Shown: piece by piece, positions 8,342 through 16,571 of the stretch | Position numbering within the stretch: the stretch's first letter is position 1 | How the letters are laid out: each line of letters begins with the position of its first letter | Assembly: GCF_013186535.1 (NCBI RefSeq) | Contig: NZ_JABMCZ010000001.1 | Span: 1 to 64,000 of the forward strand | Direction: 5' to 3' | Length of the DNA stretch: 64,000 nt | From: Nocardia terpenica | Lineage (GTDB): Bacteria > Actinomycetota > Actinomycetes > Mycobacteriales > Mycobacteriaceae | Translations under genes and position numbers: made by a program | The notes under the pieces: generated by a model | What the model was told of the DNA's origin: nothing | The model's database searches: none | What the model saw: the letters and a program-made list of their open reading frames with translations, nothing else

Positions 8342-9547
8342 ATGGCGAACAAGGTCTACGTCGTCGGGGTCGGTATGACGAAGTTCGAGAAGCCGGGGCG
8401 ACGCAAGAACGAGGACGGCAGCGACTGGGACTACCCGAACATGGCGCGGGAGTCGGGGACCAAGGCGCTCGCGGACGCCGGGATCTCCTACGACCGGGTG
8501 CAGCAGGCATACGTCGGCTACGTGTACGGCGAGTCCACCTCGGGCCAGCGCGCGGTCTACGAGCTGGGCATGACCGGCATTCCGGTCGTCAACGTCAACA
8601 ACAACTGTTCCACCGGGTCGACCGCGCTCTACCTTGCGGCGCAGGCGATTCGGGGCGGGCTGGCCGACTGCACGCTGGCGCTGGGCTTCGAGAAGATGCA
8701 GCCCGGCTCGCTCGGCACCATGTACGACGACCGCGAGCAGCCGATGGCCAAGCACATGATGGCCCTGGCCGAGATCTCCGAGGTGCTGTTCCCGCCGGCG
8801 CCGTGGATGTTCGGCGCGGCCGGCCGCGAGCACATGAAGAAGTACGGCAGCACCGCCGAGCACTTCGCCAAGATCGGCTACAAGAACCACAGGCATTCGG
8901 TGAACAACCCGTATTCGCAGTTCCAGGACGAGTATTCGCTGGAGGACATCCTGGCCTCGCGGATGATCTACGACCCGCTCACCAAGCTGCAGTGCTCGCC
9001 GACCTCCGACGGCTCCGGCGCGGTGATCCTGGCCTCGGAGGCGTTCGTCGACGAGCACGGCCTGGCGTCGCAGGCGGTCGAGATCGTCGGTCAGGCCATG
9101 ACCACCGACTTCGCCTCCACCTTCGACGGCACGGCCAAGGGCATCATCGGCTACGACATGAATGTCCAAGCGGCGCGGCAGGTTTACGAGCAGTCCGGCC
9201 TGGGCCCGCAGGACTTCCAGGTGATCGAGCTGCACGACTGCTTCTCCGCCAACGAACTGCTGCTCTACGAGGCCCTGGGGCTGTGTGGCGAGGGCGAGGC
9301 CCCCGCGCTGATCGACGGGAACCAGACCACCTACGGGGGGAAGTGGGTGGTGAATCCGTCCGGCGGGCTCATCTCCAAGGGGCATCCGCTGGGGGCGACG
9401 GGGTTGGCGCAGTGTTCGGAACTTACCTGGCAGTTGCGTGGGAAGGCGGACAAGCGCCAGGTCGACAACGTGAATGCGGCGCTTCAGCACAATATTGGGC
9501 TGGGTGGTGCGGCGGTTGTGACGGCTTATCAGCGTGCCGAGCGGTGA
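8342..9547 (+). CDS. lipid-transfer protein / thiolase family enzyme (SCP-x thiolase type)
   Basis: The 401-residue protein has a thiolase fold. The nucleophile cysteine lies in NNNCSTGSTAL (about residue 87), an HDCFSANE block follows, and the C-terminal KGHPLGATG motif carries the active-site histidine. SCP-x/Ltp thiolases of this type act on branched or steroid-derived acyl-CoAs in actinobacteria. The exact substrate is unknown. The ATG at 8342 is preceded by GAGGAG. It opens a same-strand cluster with SRPBCC, MaoC, SDR and acyl-CoA dehydrogenase genes, a beta-oxidation-like set. Its TGA stop overlaps the next repeat head by two bases. Confidence 0.88.
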   Translation: MANKVYVVGVGMTKFEKPGRRKNEDGSDWDYPNMARESGTKALADAGISYDRVQQAYVGYVYGESTSGQRAVYELGMTGIPVVNVNNNCSTGSTALYLAAQAIRGGLADCTLALGFEKMQPGSLGTMYDDREQPMAKHMMALAEISEVLFPPAPWMFGAAGREHMKKYGSTAEHFAKIGYKNHRHSVNNPYSQFQDEYSLEDILASRMIYDPLTKLQCSPTSDGSGAVILASEAFVDEHGLASQAVEIVGQAMTTDFASTFDGTAKGIIGYDMNVQAARQVYEQSGLGPQDFQVIELHDCFSANELLLYEALGLCGEGEAPALIDGNQTTYGGKWVVNPSGGLISKGHPLGATGLAQCSELTWQLRGKADKRQVDNVNAALQHNIGLGGAAVVTAYQRAER

Positions 9548-9626
9548 TCCCGGCCAAAAGCATGCCGGGATCAGGAGATTGGGCTATGCCGGGAACAAGG
9601 GGGGACAACCATGTCGGGAACAGGGG
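9546..9626 (+). repeat. head-and-tail palindromic repeat, locus 3
   Basis: The head (9546-9572) is a perfect palindrome with 9-bp arms GATCCCGGC and GCCGGGATC around the loop CAAAAGCAT. It starts inside the TGA stop of the thiolase gene. Two diverged tail units to the right (ATGCCGGGAACA and ATGTCGGGAACA) run up to the ribosome binding region of the SRPBCC gene. Confidence 0.9.
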
Positions 9627-9648
9627 ATAAGAGAAGAAAGCGGGATTC

Positions 9649-10083
9649 ATGGGTCACATCGAGTACACCAAGAAGATGACTGCCGGTCCGGAGGCGTTGT
9701 GGGCGGTGGTGGGGAATCCGCATAGCTGGGGTGACTGGTTCTCTATTCACGAGCGGTGGATGGAGGAGCCGCCTGCCGCGTTGGCCGTGGGTAATAAGCT
9801 GGTGGCCAAGGTCGTCATGCTCGGGATGGCCAATAAGTTCGAGTGGAATGTGGCGGCGGTCGAGGCTCCGAATACGCTCACCCTCACCGCCAGCGGAATG
9901 GCGGGGGTGAAGGTCGAATTCAGTTTCGATATCGCGGCCGCGGGGGACGGCAGCGAACTGTCGATCAAGGGCGATTTCGAGGGCGCGCTGATCAAGGGCG
10001 CGCTGGGCAAGGCCGTGGAGAAGGACGGCCTGAAGCAGCTGGAGAAATCGCTCGAGGCCCTCGACGCGCTGGCGGCGAAATGA
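9649..10083 (+). CDS. SRPBCC family protein (polyketide cyclase/dehydrase-like)
   Basis: The 144-residue protein has the START/Bet v 1-like pattern: a basic beta strand at the N-terminus (HIEYTKKMTAGPEALWAVV), the helical SWGDWFSIHERWMEEP region, and a long C-terminal helix (residues about 115-142). Such proteins bind hydrophobic ligands in a deep cavity. In this operon it may hold or move an acyl or steroid intermediate, which is inferred from context. Its stop overlaps the MaoC start as ATGA. The start is the ATG at 9649. Confidence 0.8.
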   Translation: MGHIEYTKKMTAGPEALWAVVGNPHSWGDWFSIHERWMEEPPAALAVGNKLVAKVVMLGMANKFEWNVAAVEAPNTLTLTASGMAGVKVEFSFDIAAAGDGSELSIKGDFEGALIKGALGKAVEKDGLKQLEKSLEALDALAAK

Positions 10084-10958
10084 CCGAGACCACCGGCCGG
10101 GTGGTCGAATTCGACGACTCCGGGCTCGGCCAGTGGTCCGACGAGGAGCACTTCGAGGTCACCCGGGCCCGGATCGCCGAATACGCCGCGGCCACCAACG
10201 ATCCCATCGAGGCACACCGCGACGGCGACGTGGCCTCGCCGATCTTCGCGATCGTCCCGGTGTTCGAGGCCATGCTCGTGCCCGTCATCGATGTCGCGCC
10301 GACCGACATCTTCGGCCGAGTGGTGCACGGAGAGCACGACATTCACTTCCACCGCCCGATCCGCCCCGGCGATCGGCTGACCGCGCGGGCACGGGCGATC
10401 GGTTACGCGGGCCGACCGAACGGCAGCACCGTCACCATCCACATCGAAACCCGTTCCGACACCGGCGAACTGGTCAACGAGCAGTACCTGACCGCCTTCT
10501 TCCGTAAGATCGACGCGGGCCGGACGGTCGGAGAAGCCGCGCCGGAGCACCGATTCGACGAGACCCTGCGCGAGCGCAACCCGGTCGCGATCGTGCCGCA
10601 GCACATCGACGACGATCAGACCTACCGCTACGCACCGGCTTCCGGCGATCCGGTCCCGCTGCACCTGGACGAGCAGGTCGCCAGGGATGCCGGGCTGCCC
10701 GGCATCATCGCGCACGGCCTGTGCACCATGGCCTTCGCCTCGTGGGCGGTGCTCACCGAGGTCGGCGGCTCGGATGTGGCCCGCCTGAAGCGATTCGCGG
10801 TCCGCTTCGCCGACCTGGTCTTCCCCGGCGACGACCTGGAGACCCGGATCTGGAAGGCGAAATCGGAGAACGGCGTCACCGCCTACGCATTCGAGACCGC
10901 CCGTGGCGGCGACGTCGTCCTGCGCGACGGCCTCGCCGAGCTCGCAGACCGACCGTAA
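10080..10958 (+). CDS. MaoC-like double hotdog dehydratase / enoyl-CoA hydratase
   Basis: The 292-residue protein has two hotdog halves. The N-terminal half (about 1-140) includes VHGEHDIHFHRPIRPGDRL. The C-terminal half carries the hydratase-2 pattern DPVPLHLDEQVARDAGLPG followed by IIAHGLCTMAF, where Asp and His are the expected catalytic pair. It probably hydrates an enoyl-CoA in the pathway encoded by this operon. It starts at the ATG overlapping the previous stop (ATGA), so the two are translationally coupled. Confidence 0.9.
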   Translation: MTETTGRVVEFDDSGLGQWSDEEHFEVTRARIAEYAAATNDPIEAHRDGDVASPIFAIVPVFEAMLVPVIDVAPTDIFGRVVHGEHDIHFHRPIRPGDRLTARARAIGYAGRPNGSTVTIHIETRSDTGELVNEQYLTAFFRKIDAGRTVGEAAPEHRFDETLRERNPVAIVPQHIDDDQTYRYAPASGDPVPLHLDEQVARDAGLPGIIAHGLCTMAFASWAVLTEVGGSDVARLKRFAVRFADLVFPGDDLETRIWKAKSENGVTAYAFETARGGDVVLRDGLAELADRP

Positions 10959-10978
10959 TCTGTTAGGAGACAACGAAT

Positions 10979-11848
10979 ATGGGCGCACTGGAAGGTAAGG
11001 TCGCCGTCGTTACCGGCGCGGGCCGCGGCATCGGGCGCGAGCACGCGCTGCTGTTCGCGCGCGAGGGCGCGGCGGTCGTGGTCAACGATCTCGGCGGCGA
11101 CAATGCCGGGGAGGGCGCCGACCGGGGCCCGGCGCAGGAGGTCGTGGACGAGATCGTCGCGGCCGGTGGGCGCGCGGTCGCCAACGGTGACAGCGTCGCC
11201 CTGTGGGACGGCGCGAAAAACCTTGTGGAGCAGGCTATTTCGGAGTTCGGCAAGCTCGACGTCGTCGTCAACAATGCGGGCATCCTGCGGGACGGCTTCA
11301 TTGCCGGGCTGGAGGAGTCGCAGTGGGACGCGGTGCTCGCCGTGCACCTGAAGGGGCATTTCAATCTGCTCCGGCACGCCGCCTCGTACTGGAAAGATCA
11401 GGCCAAGGCCGGTAATCGGCCGAGCGCGGCGGTGGTGAATACGGCCTCGGCGTCGGGGACCACGATCCCGAATGCCGGGCAGGCCAATTACGGTGCGGCC
11501 AAGGCGGGTATCGCCGCGCTCACCCTGGTCGCGGCCGACGAGCTGGAGCGCTACGGGGTGCGGGTCAATGCGATCGCGCCGATGGCGCGCACCCGGCTCA
11601 CCCTCGCCACTCCCGGCATGGGCGCGATCTTCGCCGCCGAGGTGCCCGAGGGCGAGTTCGACGCGTTCAGCCCGGCCAATATCTCGCCGCTGGTGGCGTA
11701 TCTCGCCTCCGACAAGTGCCCGATCACCGGCAAGGTGTTCGCGGTCCAGGGCGGGGCGATCTCCGAGCTCGCCGGTTGGCACGATGTGAAGACGATCGAG
11801 ACCGAGGGACCCTGGCTGATCGACGATATCGCCGCTCGGCTGCCGTAG
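10979..11848 (+). CDS. SDR family oxidoreductase (3-hydroxyacyl-CoA dehydrogenase-like)
   Basis: The 289-residue short-chain dehydrogenase has the cofactor motif TGAGRGIG (residues about 12-19), NNAG, and the active-site YGAAK with an upstream serine. The acidic residue in VVNDLGGD and the inserted GEGADRGPAQ segment resemble the dehydrogenase part of peroxisomal multifunctional enzyme (17beta-HSD4), which pairs with MaoC hydratases in beta-oxidation. That fits the MaoC gene 20 bp upstream. TAGGAGA lies just before the ATG. Confidence 0.9.
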   Translation: MGALEGKVAVVTGAGRGIGREHALLFAREGAAVVVNDLGGDNAGEGADRGPAQEVVDEIVAAGGRAVANGDSVALWDGAKNLVEQAISEFGKLDVVVNNAGILRDGFIAGLEESQWDAVLAVHLKGHFNLLRHAASYWKDQAKAGNRPSAAVVNTASASGTTIPNAGQANYGAAKAGIAALTLVAADELERYGVRVNAIAPMARTRLTLATPGMGAIFAAEVPEGEFDAFSPANISPLVAYLASDKCPITGKVFAVQGGAISELAGWHDVKTIETEGPWLIDDIAARLP

Positions 11849-11864
11849 GGAAAGGCGGACAACG

Positions 11865-13145
11865 ATGTTCGAATGGTCCGAGACCGATGTGCTGATCCGG
11901 GACGCGGTGCGGGGCTTCATCGATAAGGAGGTGCGGCCGCGGCTCGATGCGCTGGAGAGCGGTGAGACGACGCCGTATCCGATCATTCGGAAGCTGTTCG
12001 CCGAGTTCGGGATCGATGCGCTCGGCGCGGAAGCGGTCGAGAAGATGTTGGCCAAGCGGCGGGCGCGAGAAGCGGGCGAGACCACCGACAAGTCGGGGCG
12101 AAAGTCCGGCGACGGCGGCCCGTTCGGTGGTCAGGAATCGCTGATGGCCGTGCTGATCGGCGAATTGTCCGGCGTCTGCATGGGTTTGGTCACCGCGATG
12201 GGTGTCAGCATCGGCCTCGGGGCCACCACCATCATGTCGCGGGGCACGCTGGCGCAGCAGGAGCGTTGGCTCGCCGACATCGTGACCATGAAAAAGATTG
12301 CGGCCTGGGCGATTACCGAACCGGATTCGGGATCGGACGCCTTCGGCGGCATGAAGACCTACGTCAGGCGCGACGGTGAGGACTACATTCTCAACGGGCA
12401 GAAGACGTTCATCACCAATGGCCCGTATGCGGATACGGCGATCGTGTATGCTAAGTTGGACCCCGGCCAAAAGCATGCCGGGGCAGGTTCGGGTGACGTC
12501 GGTGTGGACAGGCGCGACCGAAAAGTACTCACCTTCGTGCTGGACAAGGGCATGGAGGGTTTCACCCAGGGCAAGCCGTTCCGGAAGATGGGCCTGCACG
12601 CCTCGCCCACCGGCGAACTGTTCTTCGACAATGTCCGCCTCGGCCGGGACCGGCTGCTCGGCGAGACCGAGGAGCACGGCGGCGGCGACGGACGCGAGAG
12701 CGCCCGTTCGAGTTTCACCGCCGAGCGCATCGGTGTGGCCTTCATGGCGCTGGGCATCATCAACGAATGTCACCGGCTCTGTGTGGATTACGCGAAGAGC
12801 CGCACGTTGTGGGGTCAGGAGATCGGCCGGTTCCAGCTGGTGCAGCTGAAGCTGGCGAAGATGGAGATCGCCCGGATCAATGTGCAGAACATGGTGTTCA
12901 GCGCCATCGAACGCGCCCGCGCGGGCAAGCCGCCGACGCTGGCCGAGGCATCGGCGATGAAGCTGTACTCCTCCGAGGCCGCCACCGATGTGGCCATGGA
13001 CGCCGTCCAATTGTTCGGCGGCAACGGCTATATGACCGAATACCGGGTGGAACAACTGGCCCGCGACGCGAAATCACTGATGATCTATGCCGGGAGCAAT
13101 GAGATTCAGGTGACCCACGTGGCCAAGGGGCTGCTGGGGAACTGA
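11865..13145 (+). CDS. acyl-CoA dehydrogenase carrying an in-frame repeat insert
   Basis: The 426-residue flavoenzyme would introduce the alpha-beta double bond in an acyl-CoA. Family blocks include AWAITEPDSGSDAFG (FAD and substrate binding), LNGQKTFITNG, and C-terminal QLFGGNGYMTEYRVE. The usual short/medium-chain catalytic glutamate motif IYEGT reads IYAGS here, as in isovaleryl- and long-chain-type enzymes whose base lies in another helix. A copy of the palindromic head (12461-12483) is translated in frame from Asp199 as DPGQKHAG, followed by about 14 unusual residues (AGSGDVGVDRRDRK). It sits between YAKLD and VLTFV, strands that are normally joined by a short loop. The start is the ATG at 11865. 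Confidence 0.9.
   Translation: MFEWSETDVLIRDAVRGFIDKEVRPRLDALESGETTPYPIIRKLFAEFGIDALGAEAVEKMLAKRRAREAGETTDKSGRKSGDGGPFGGQESLMAVLIGELSGVCMGLVTAMGVSIGLGATTIMSRGTLAQQERWLADIVTMKKIAAWAITEPDSGSDAFGGMKTYVRRDGEDYILNGQKTFITNGPYADTAIVYAKLDPGQKHAGAGSGDVGVDRRDRKVLTFVLDKGMEGFTQGKPFRKMGLHASPTGELFFDNVRLGRDRLLGETEEHGGGDGRESARSSFTAERIGVAFMALGIINECHRLCVDYAKSRTLWGQEIGRFQLVQLKLAKMEIARINVQNMVFSAIERARAGKPPTLAEASAMKLYSSEAATDVAMDAVQLFGGNGYMTEYRVEQLARDAKSLMIYAGSNEIQVTHVAKGLLGN
12461..12483 (+). repeat. palindromic head inside the acyl-CoA dehydrogenase coding sequence
   Basis: Arms CCCCGGC and GCCGGGG surround the standard loop CAAAAGCAT. No clear tail array follows. The reading frame is kept, and the head codes for PGQKHAG. 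Confidence 0.92.
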
Positions 13146-13164
13146 CGTCCACGTCGTCCTAGCT

Positions 13165-13265
13165 TCCGTGTTCCCGGCATGCTGGCTTTCGTGTTCCCGG
13201 CGTGCTGGCTTTCGTGTTCCGGGCGTGCTGGCTTTCGTGTTCCCGGCATGCTTTTGGCCGGGAAC
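13165..13265 (-). repeat. head-and-tail palindromic repeat, locus 5
   Basis: The head (13239-13265, minus orientation) has arms GTTCCCGGC and GCCGGGAAC around the loop. It lies 8 nt beyond the stop of the alpha/beta hydrolase gene on the same strand. To its left are three tail units of about 24-25 bp (CTTTCGTGTTCCCGGCGTGC type) that keep the TTCCCGG arm of the head. The locus fills the convergent gap between the acyl-CoA dehydrogenase and hydrolase genes. Confidence 0.9.
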
Positions 13266-13273
13266 TCGCCGCT

Positions 13274-14119
13274 TCATACCGCCCGTAAGCGCGTCCGGCT
13301 CGCATACACATGCTCGGCAATAAGCGTCGCGATGCGGTCGGGTGCCTCCAGCATCGGGACGTGGCCGACGCCGTGCACCAGGATGCGATCCGCCGAGTCG
13401 GGCAGCTCGTCGAGGAAACGCCTGGCGTACAGCCGATTCGGGATCACCCGGTCGTATTCGCACAGCAGCAGGCGCACCGGCGTCGGCAACGTGGACAGAT
13501 CCTCGAGCGCGGGCGCGCGCAGGCTGCTGGCCAGGAATGGCAGCAGGGCCGGGCACTCCAGGGCCGCCGTGATCGCCTCCTCGACCGCGCGCCGCGATAC
13601 CGCGCCGGTGTTCTTGCTCAGGATCCGCGCGGTGAATTGCCGTGCGGGGCCGCTCGAGCGGAGGAAGCCGGGCAGCCGCTTGCCGATCTCCACCACCGGC
13701 ACCAGCGACGCGAACTTCACCGTCGCCCACAGCTGCAGCAGCGACGGGCTGTGCCAGCCGCCGGCGGGTGCGATGGCGGTGAGGGTGCGGGCCCGGCCGC
13801 GGCGGGCCAGTTCGAACCCGACCCACGCCCCCAGCGAGTTGCCCGCGATATGGCAGGTGCGCCAGCCCAATTCGTCGAGCTGATCCTCGACGCGGTCGGC
13901 GAGCGTGTCCACGTCGAGATACCAGCCGGAGGCCGCGGGCCCGCCCCGGTGCCCGGCGAAGGCCGGAGCGAATACCTCGCAAGTCCCGGCCAGGCGCGCT
14001 GCCACCTGATCCCAGCAGTGCGGGGAGAGCATGAATCCGTGCAGCAGGAGCAGCGGATCTCCGGAGCCGGTGTGCAGCGCACGGACCGGCGCGAACGGAG
14101 TGGTGGTGCGGGACGTCAT
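13274..14119 (-). CDS. alpha/beta hydrolase
   Basis: The 281-residue hydrolase-fold protein has an oxyanion-hole motif LLLLHGFMLSPHCW and a nucleophile elbow GNSLGAW. A late aspartate (CEYDRVIPN) and histidine (VHGVGHVPMLEAPD) complete a plausible triad. The substrate is unknown. The ATG at 14119 is preceded by AAGGGG. An upstream in-frame extension to 14152 is less likely. It is divergent from exonuclease III. Confidence 0.88.
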   Translation of the reverse strand: MTSRTTTPFAPVRALHTGSGDPLLLLHGFMLSPHCWDQVAARLAGTCEVFAPAFAGHRGGPAASGWYLDVDTLADRVEDQLDELGWRTCHIAGNSLGAWVGFELARRGRARTLTAIAPAGGWHSPSLLQLWATVKFASLVPVVEIGKRLPGFLRSSGPARQFTARILSKNTGAVSRRAVEEAITAALECPALLPFLASSLRAPALEDLSTLPTPVRLLLCEYDRVIPNRLYARRFLDELPDSADRILVHGVGHVPMLEAPDRIATLIAEHVYASRTRLRAV

Positions 14120-14188
14120 CGTCGGCACCCCTTCCCGGACGGCGATGTCCACAGGGAGTGTGTCCGATCAGCATTGTACGGTCGGGAG

Positions 14189-14977
14189 GTGGCCCAAATC
14201 ATCAGTACGATCAACGTCAACGGGGTGCGTGCGGCGACCGGGAAGACCGGCAGGGGAATGCTGGAGTGGCTGGCGACGACCGAGGCCGACATCATCTGCC
14301 TGCAGGAGACGCGAGCAACCGACGAGCAGACGCGCACGGCACTCGCGCCCGTGCTGGACGCGGGCTGGCATCTGGCGCACGCCGAGCCGGGGTCGAAGGG
14401 CCGCGCGGGCGTGGGTATCCTGTCCCGGCGCGAGCCGCGATCGGTGCGGATCGGTTTCGGCAGCGCCGAATTCGACGGCGCGGGCCGGTACGTCGAGGCG
14501 GAGTTCGACGACCTGACGGTGGCCAGCGTGTACGTGCACACCGGCGAGGCCGACACGCCGATGCAGGACGAGAAGTACCGATTCCTCGGTGAGCTGGGCG
14601 CGCACCTGAAGTCCCAGCGGCGCGACTTCGTGATCTGCGGCGACTGGAACGTCGCGCACACCGAGCTGGACATCAAGAACTGGAAGGGCAACGTCAAGAA
14701 CGCGGGCTTCCTGCCGGGCGAGCGCGCGTGGATCGACGAGATGCTCGCCGCCGGGTACGTCGACGTGGTGCGCACCCTGCACCCGGGCGTGCCGGGCCCG
14801 TACAGCTGGTGGTCCTACCGCGGCCGCGCCTTCGACAACGACGCCGGGTGGCGCATCGACTACCACCTGGCCCGCGGGGCGGTGGCCGGGCGGGCGAAGC
14901 AGGCCGTGGTGGAGCGCGCCGCCGAGTACGCGCTGCGCTGGTCCGACCACGCGCCGGTGACGGTGCAGTACCGATGA
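14189..14977 (+). CDS. xth: exodeoxyribonuclease III
   Basis: This is a 262-residue exonuclease/endonuclease/phosphatase-fold enzyme acting at abasic sites and 3' blocks in DNA repair. It starts ISTINVNGVRAA, followed by ICLQETRA (metal-binding glutamate), GDWNVAHTELD (Asp and Asn) and WSDHAPV (catalytic Asp-His). The GTG at 14189 overlaps a GGGAGG Shine-Dalgarno sequence closely, so the start position is slightly uncertain. Its stop overlaps the ribonuclease gene start as ATGA. Confidence 0.93.
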   Translation: MAQIISTINVNGVRAATGKTGRGMLEWLATTEADIICLQETRATDEQTRTALAPVLDAGWHLAHAEPGSKGRAGVGILSRREPRSVRIGFGSAEFDGAGRYVEAEFDDLTVASVYVHTGEADTPMQDEKYRFLGELGAHLKSQRRDFVICGDWNVAHTELDIKNWKGNVKNAGFLPGERAWIDEMLAAGYVDVVRTLHPGVPGPYSWWSYRGRAFDNDAGWRIDYHLARGAVAGRAKQAVVERAAEYALRWSDHAPVTVQYR

Positions 14978-15444
14978 ACCTGTCCGGCAAGCGAATCGGC
15001 GGCCTGCTCGCGGCCGCGGGCGTGATCGTGGTGCTCATCGTGGCGACGCTGGTACTACGCAGCCACCCCTCCTCGTCGCCGAGCACCGGCGCGGCGACCT
15101 CCCACCCCGCGGCCACAGCCACGCCGAACGGCACCCCGCCCCCGGTGACCGGCCGCGCCCCCGGCGTCCCCGACCGCGCCTACCAGACCCTGCGCGAGAT
15201 CGACGCGGGCCGCTGGCCCGGCTCGGCCGACGCCCCCGGCACCAAGGGCGGCGACCAGTGGATGAACCGCGGCGGCGACCTCCCCCGAACCGACCCCGCC
15301 GGTAAAAAGATCACCTACCGCGAATGGGACGTGAACCCGAAGAAACCAGGCCAGACCCGAGACGCCGAACGCATCATCACCGGCAGCGACAGTTCGGCCT
15401 ATTACACCGGCGATCATTACCGAACGTTCACCCGCATGCGGTAA
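14974..15444 (+). CDS. guanyl-specific ribonuclease, RNase Sa/T1 family, exported or membrane-anchored
   Basis: The 156-residue protein has a hydrophobic export or anchor segment (residues about 8-28), a Ser/Thr/Pro-rich linker (31-60) and a microbial ribonuclease domain (about 65-156). The domain ends much like RNase Sa: YREWDVNP (catalytic Glu117), RIITG (Arg133) and YYTGDHYRTF (His148). No cysteine pair equivalent to the RNase Sa disulfide is seen. The start codon overlaps the xth stop. A barstar-like gene follows after a repeat array. I infer a secreted or surface RNase whose producer is protected inside the cell by that inhibitor. Confidence 0.85.
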   Translation: MNLSGKRIGGLLAAAGVIVVLIVATLVLRSHPSSSPSTGAATSHPAATATPNGTPPPVTGRAPGVPDRAYQTLREIDAGRWPGSADAPGTKGGDQWMNRGGDLPRTDPAGKKITYREWDVNPKKPGQTRDAERIITGSDSSAYYTGDHYRTFTRMR

Positions 15445-15450
15445 GTGTGG

Positions 15451-15925
15451 GCCCCGGCCAAAAGCACGCCGGGGCCGGATAGATGTGAAACACGCCGGGG
15501 CCGGGTCGGTGTGAAGGGCGTCGGGTCGGGTCGGCGTGATGCACGTTGGGTTCGGGCTGACGTAAGCACGTCAGGGCCGGGTCGGCGTGTAGCGCGTTGG
15601 GTTCGGGTCGGCGTGAAGCACGCTGAGGTCGGGTCGGCGTGAAGCGCGTCGGGTTCGGGTGGACATGATGCGCGTTGGGTTCGGGCTGGCGTGTAGCGCG
15701 TTGGGCCGGGTCGGCGTGTAGCGCGTCGGGTCAGGTCGGCGTGAAGCGCGTTGGGTTCGGGTCGGTGTGAAGGACGCCGAGGCCGGGTCGGCGTGATGCG
15801 CGTTGGGTTCGGGCTGGCGTGATGCACGTTGGGTTCGGGTCGCCGTGTAGCGCGTCGGGTCGGGTCGGCGTGATTCACGCTGGGTTCGGGTCGGCGTGAA
15901 GCGCGTTGGGGTCCGGTCGGCGGGA
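15451..15925 (+). repeat. head-and-tail palindromic repeat, locus 6: long array between the RNase and barstar genes
   Basis: The head (15451-15475; arms GCCCCGGC/GCCGGGGC, loop CAAAAGCAC) begins 6 nt after the RNase stop. A long tail of roughly 17 imperfect units of about 26-28 bp follows, typically GCGCGTTGGG, TTCGGGTCGG and CGTGAA with many point differences. The last units end near 15925. No gene is supported in the array. Confidence 0.88.
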
Positions 15926-16011
15926 TGTGTGTCGGGTCGGGCTGATGGGAAGTATGGCGGGTTGGGTTGTTGAGGTCGGGTCTGGTTTTCAATTCGGAAG
16001 GGGTTGTGCGG

Positions 16012-16509
16012 ATGGGTACTTCGATGACGGTTACGGAGTTTTTGGGTGGGGGAGATGGGGGTGGGCGGGCTGCTGTGTTGGGGGCTGCGGTGTCGGGGGC
16101 GGTGGTTGGGGTGTTGGCTGTGGGGGACGGGGAGTTCAGTGGGGTGCGGTTCAAGGTGCCGGAGGGGTATGTGGCGCGGGAGTTGCGGGGGGTGAAGATG
16201 CGCACTGTGGCGGGGGTGTTCGACGAGTTTGCCGCGGCGTTTCAGTTCGCCTACTACTTCGGGGAGAACAAGGATGCCTTCGATGAGTGCCTGCGCGATC
16301 TGGACGATTTCGTGGGGCGGGCGCCGGGATATGTGGCGGTGATCCGCGATGGGGCGCAACTGCTCGCCGACGAGCCGGTGGAACTGGACTGGTTCGACGC
16401 CGCGGTGACCGACGCCGCGCGGCACTGGGCGGCCCGGGGCGTGGCCTTCCGCGTGGTGCTGCAGGATCGGCCCGCGGGCGTGCAGGCGGCCACCCTCACC
16501 CTCGTGTGA
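16012..16509 (+). CDS. barstar-like ribonuclease inhibitor
   Basis: The 165-residue protein has a barstar-type domain at about residues 48-160. LRGVKMRTVAGVFDEFAAAF resembles the first helix, and YYFGENKDAFDECLRDLDDF corresponds to the barstar YYGEN...ALWDCL helix-loop that plugs the RNase active site. The first 45 residues are an Ala/Gly/Val-rich extension not found in barstar. The ATG at 16012 lies 8 nt after GGAAGGGG. It is on the same strand as the RNase gene upstream, and the two make a likely toxin-immunity pair separated by 567 bp of mostly repeat DNA. Confidence 0.82.
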   Translation: MGTSMTVTEFLGGGDGGGRAAVLGAAVSGAVVGVLAVGDGEFSGVRFKVPEGYVARELRGVKMRTVAGVFDEFAAAFQFAYYFGENKDAFDECLRDLDDFVGRAPGYVAVIRDGAQLLADEPVELDWFDAAVTDAARHWAARGVAFRVVLQDRPAGVQAATLTLV

Positions 16510-16571
16510 CATTGGCCATTTTGCCCTGGGGCCGTGCATAACTCGTGCTCATCGGGCGCATCATGGGGCCC

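Noticed and set aside
9546..9572. Ordinary intrinsic terminator
   Set aside because: The hairpin is strong, but there is no T-run, the loop is conserved across 16 copies, and one copy lies inside a gene. Termination may be a side effect but does not define the element.
15480..15925. CRISPR array
   Set aside because: Units of 26-28 bp are contiguous, without unique spacers, vary by point changes, and no cas gene is in the window.
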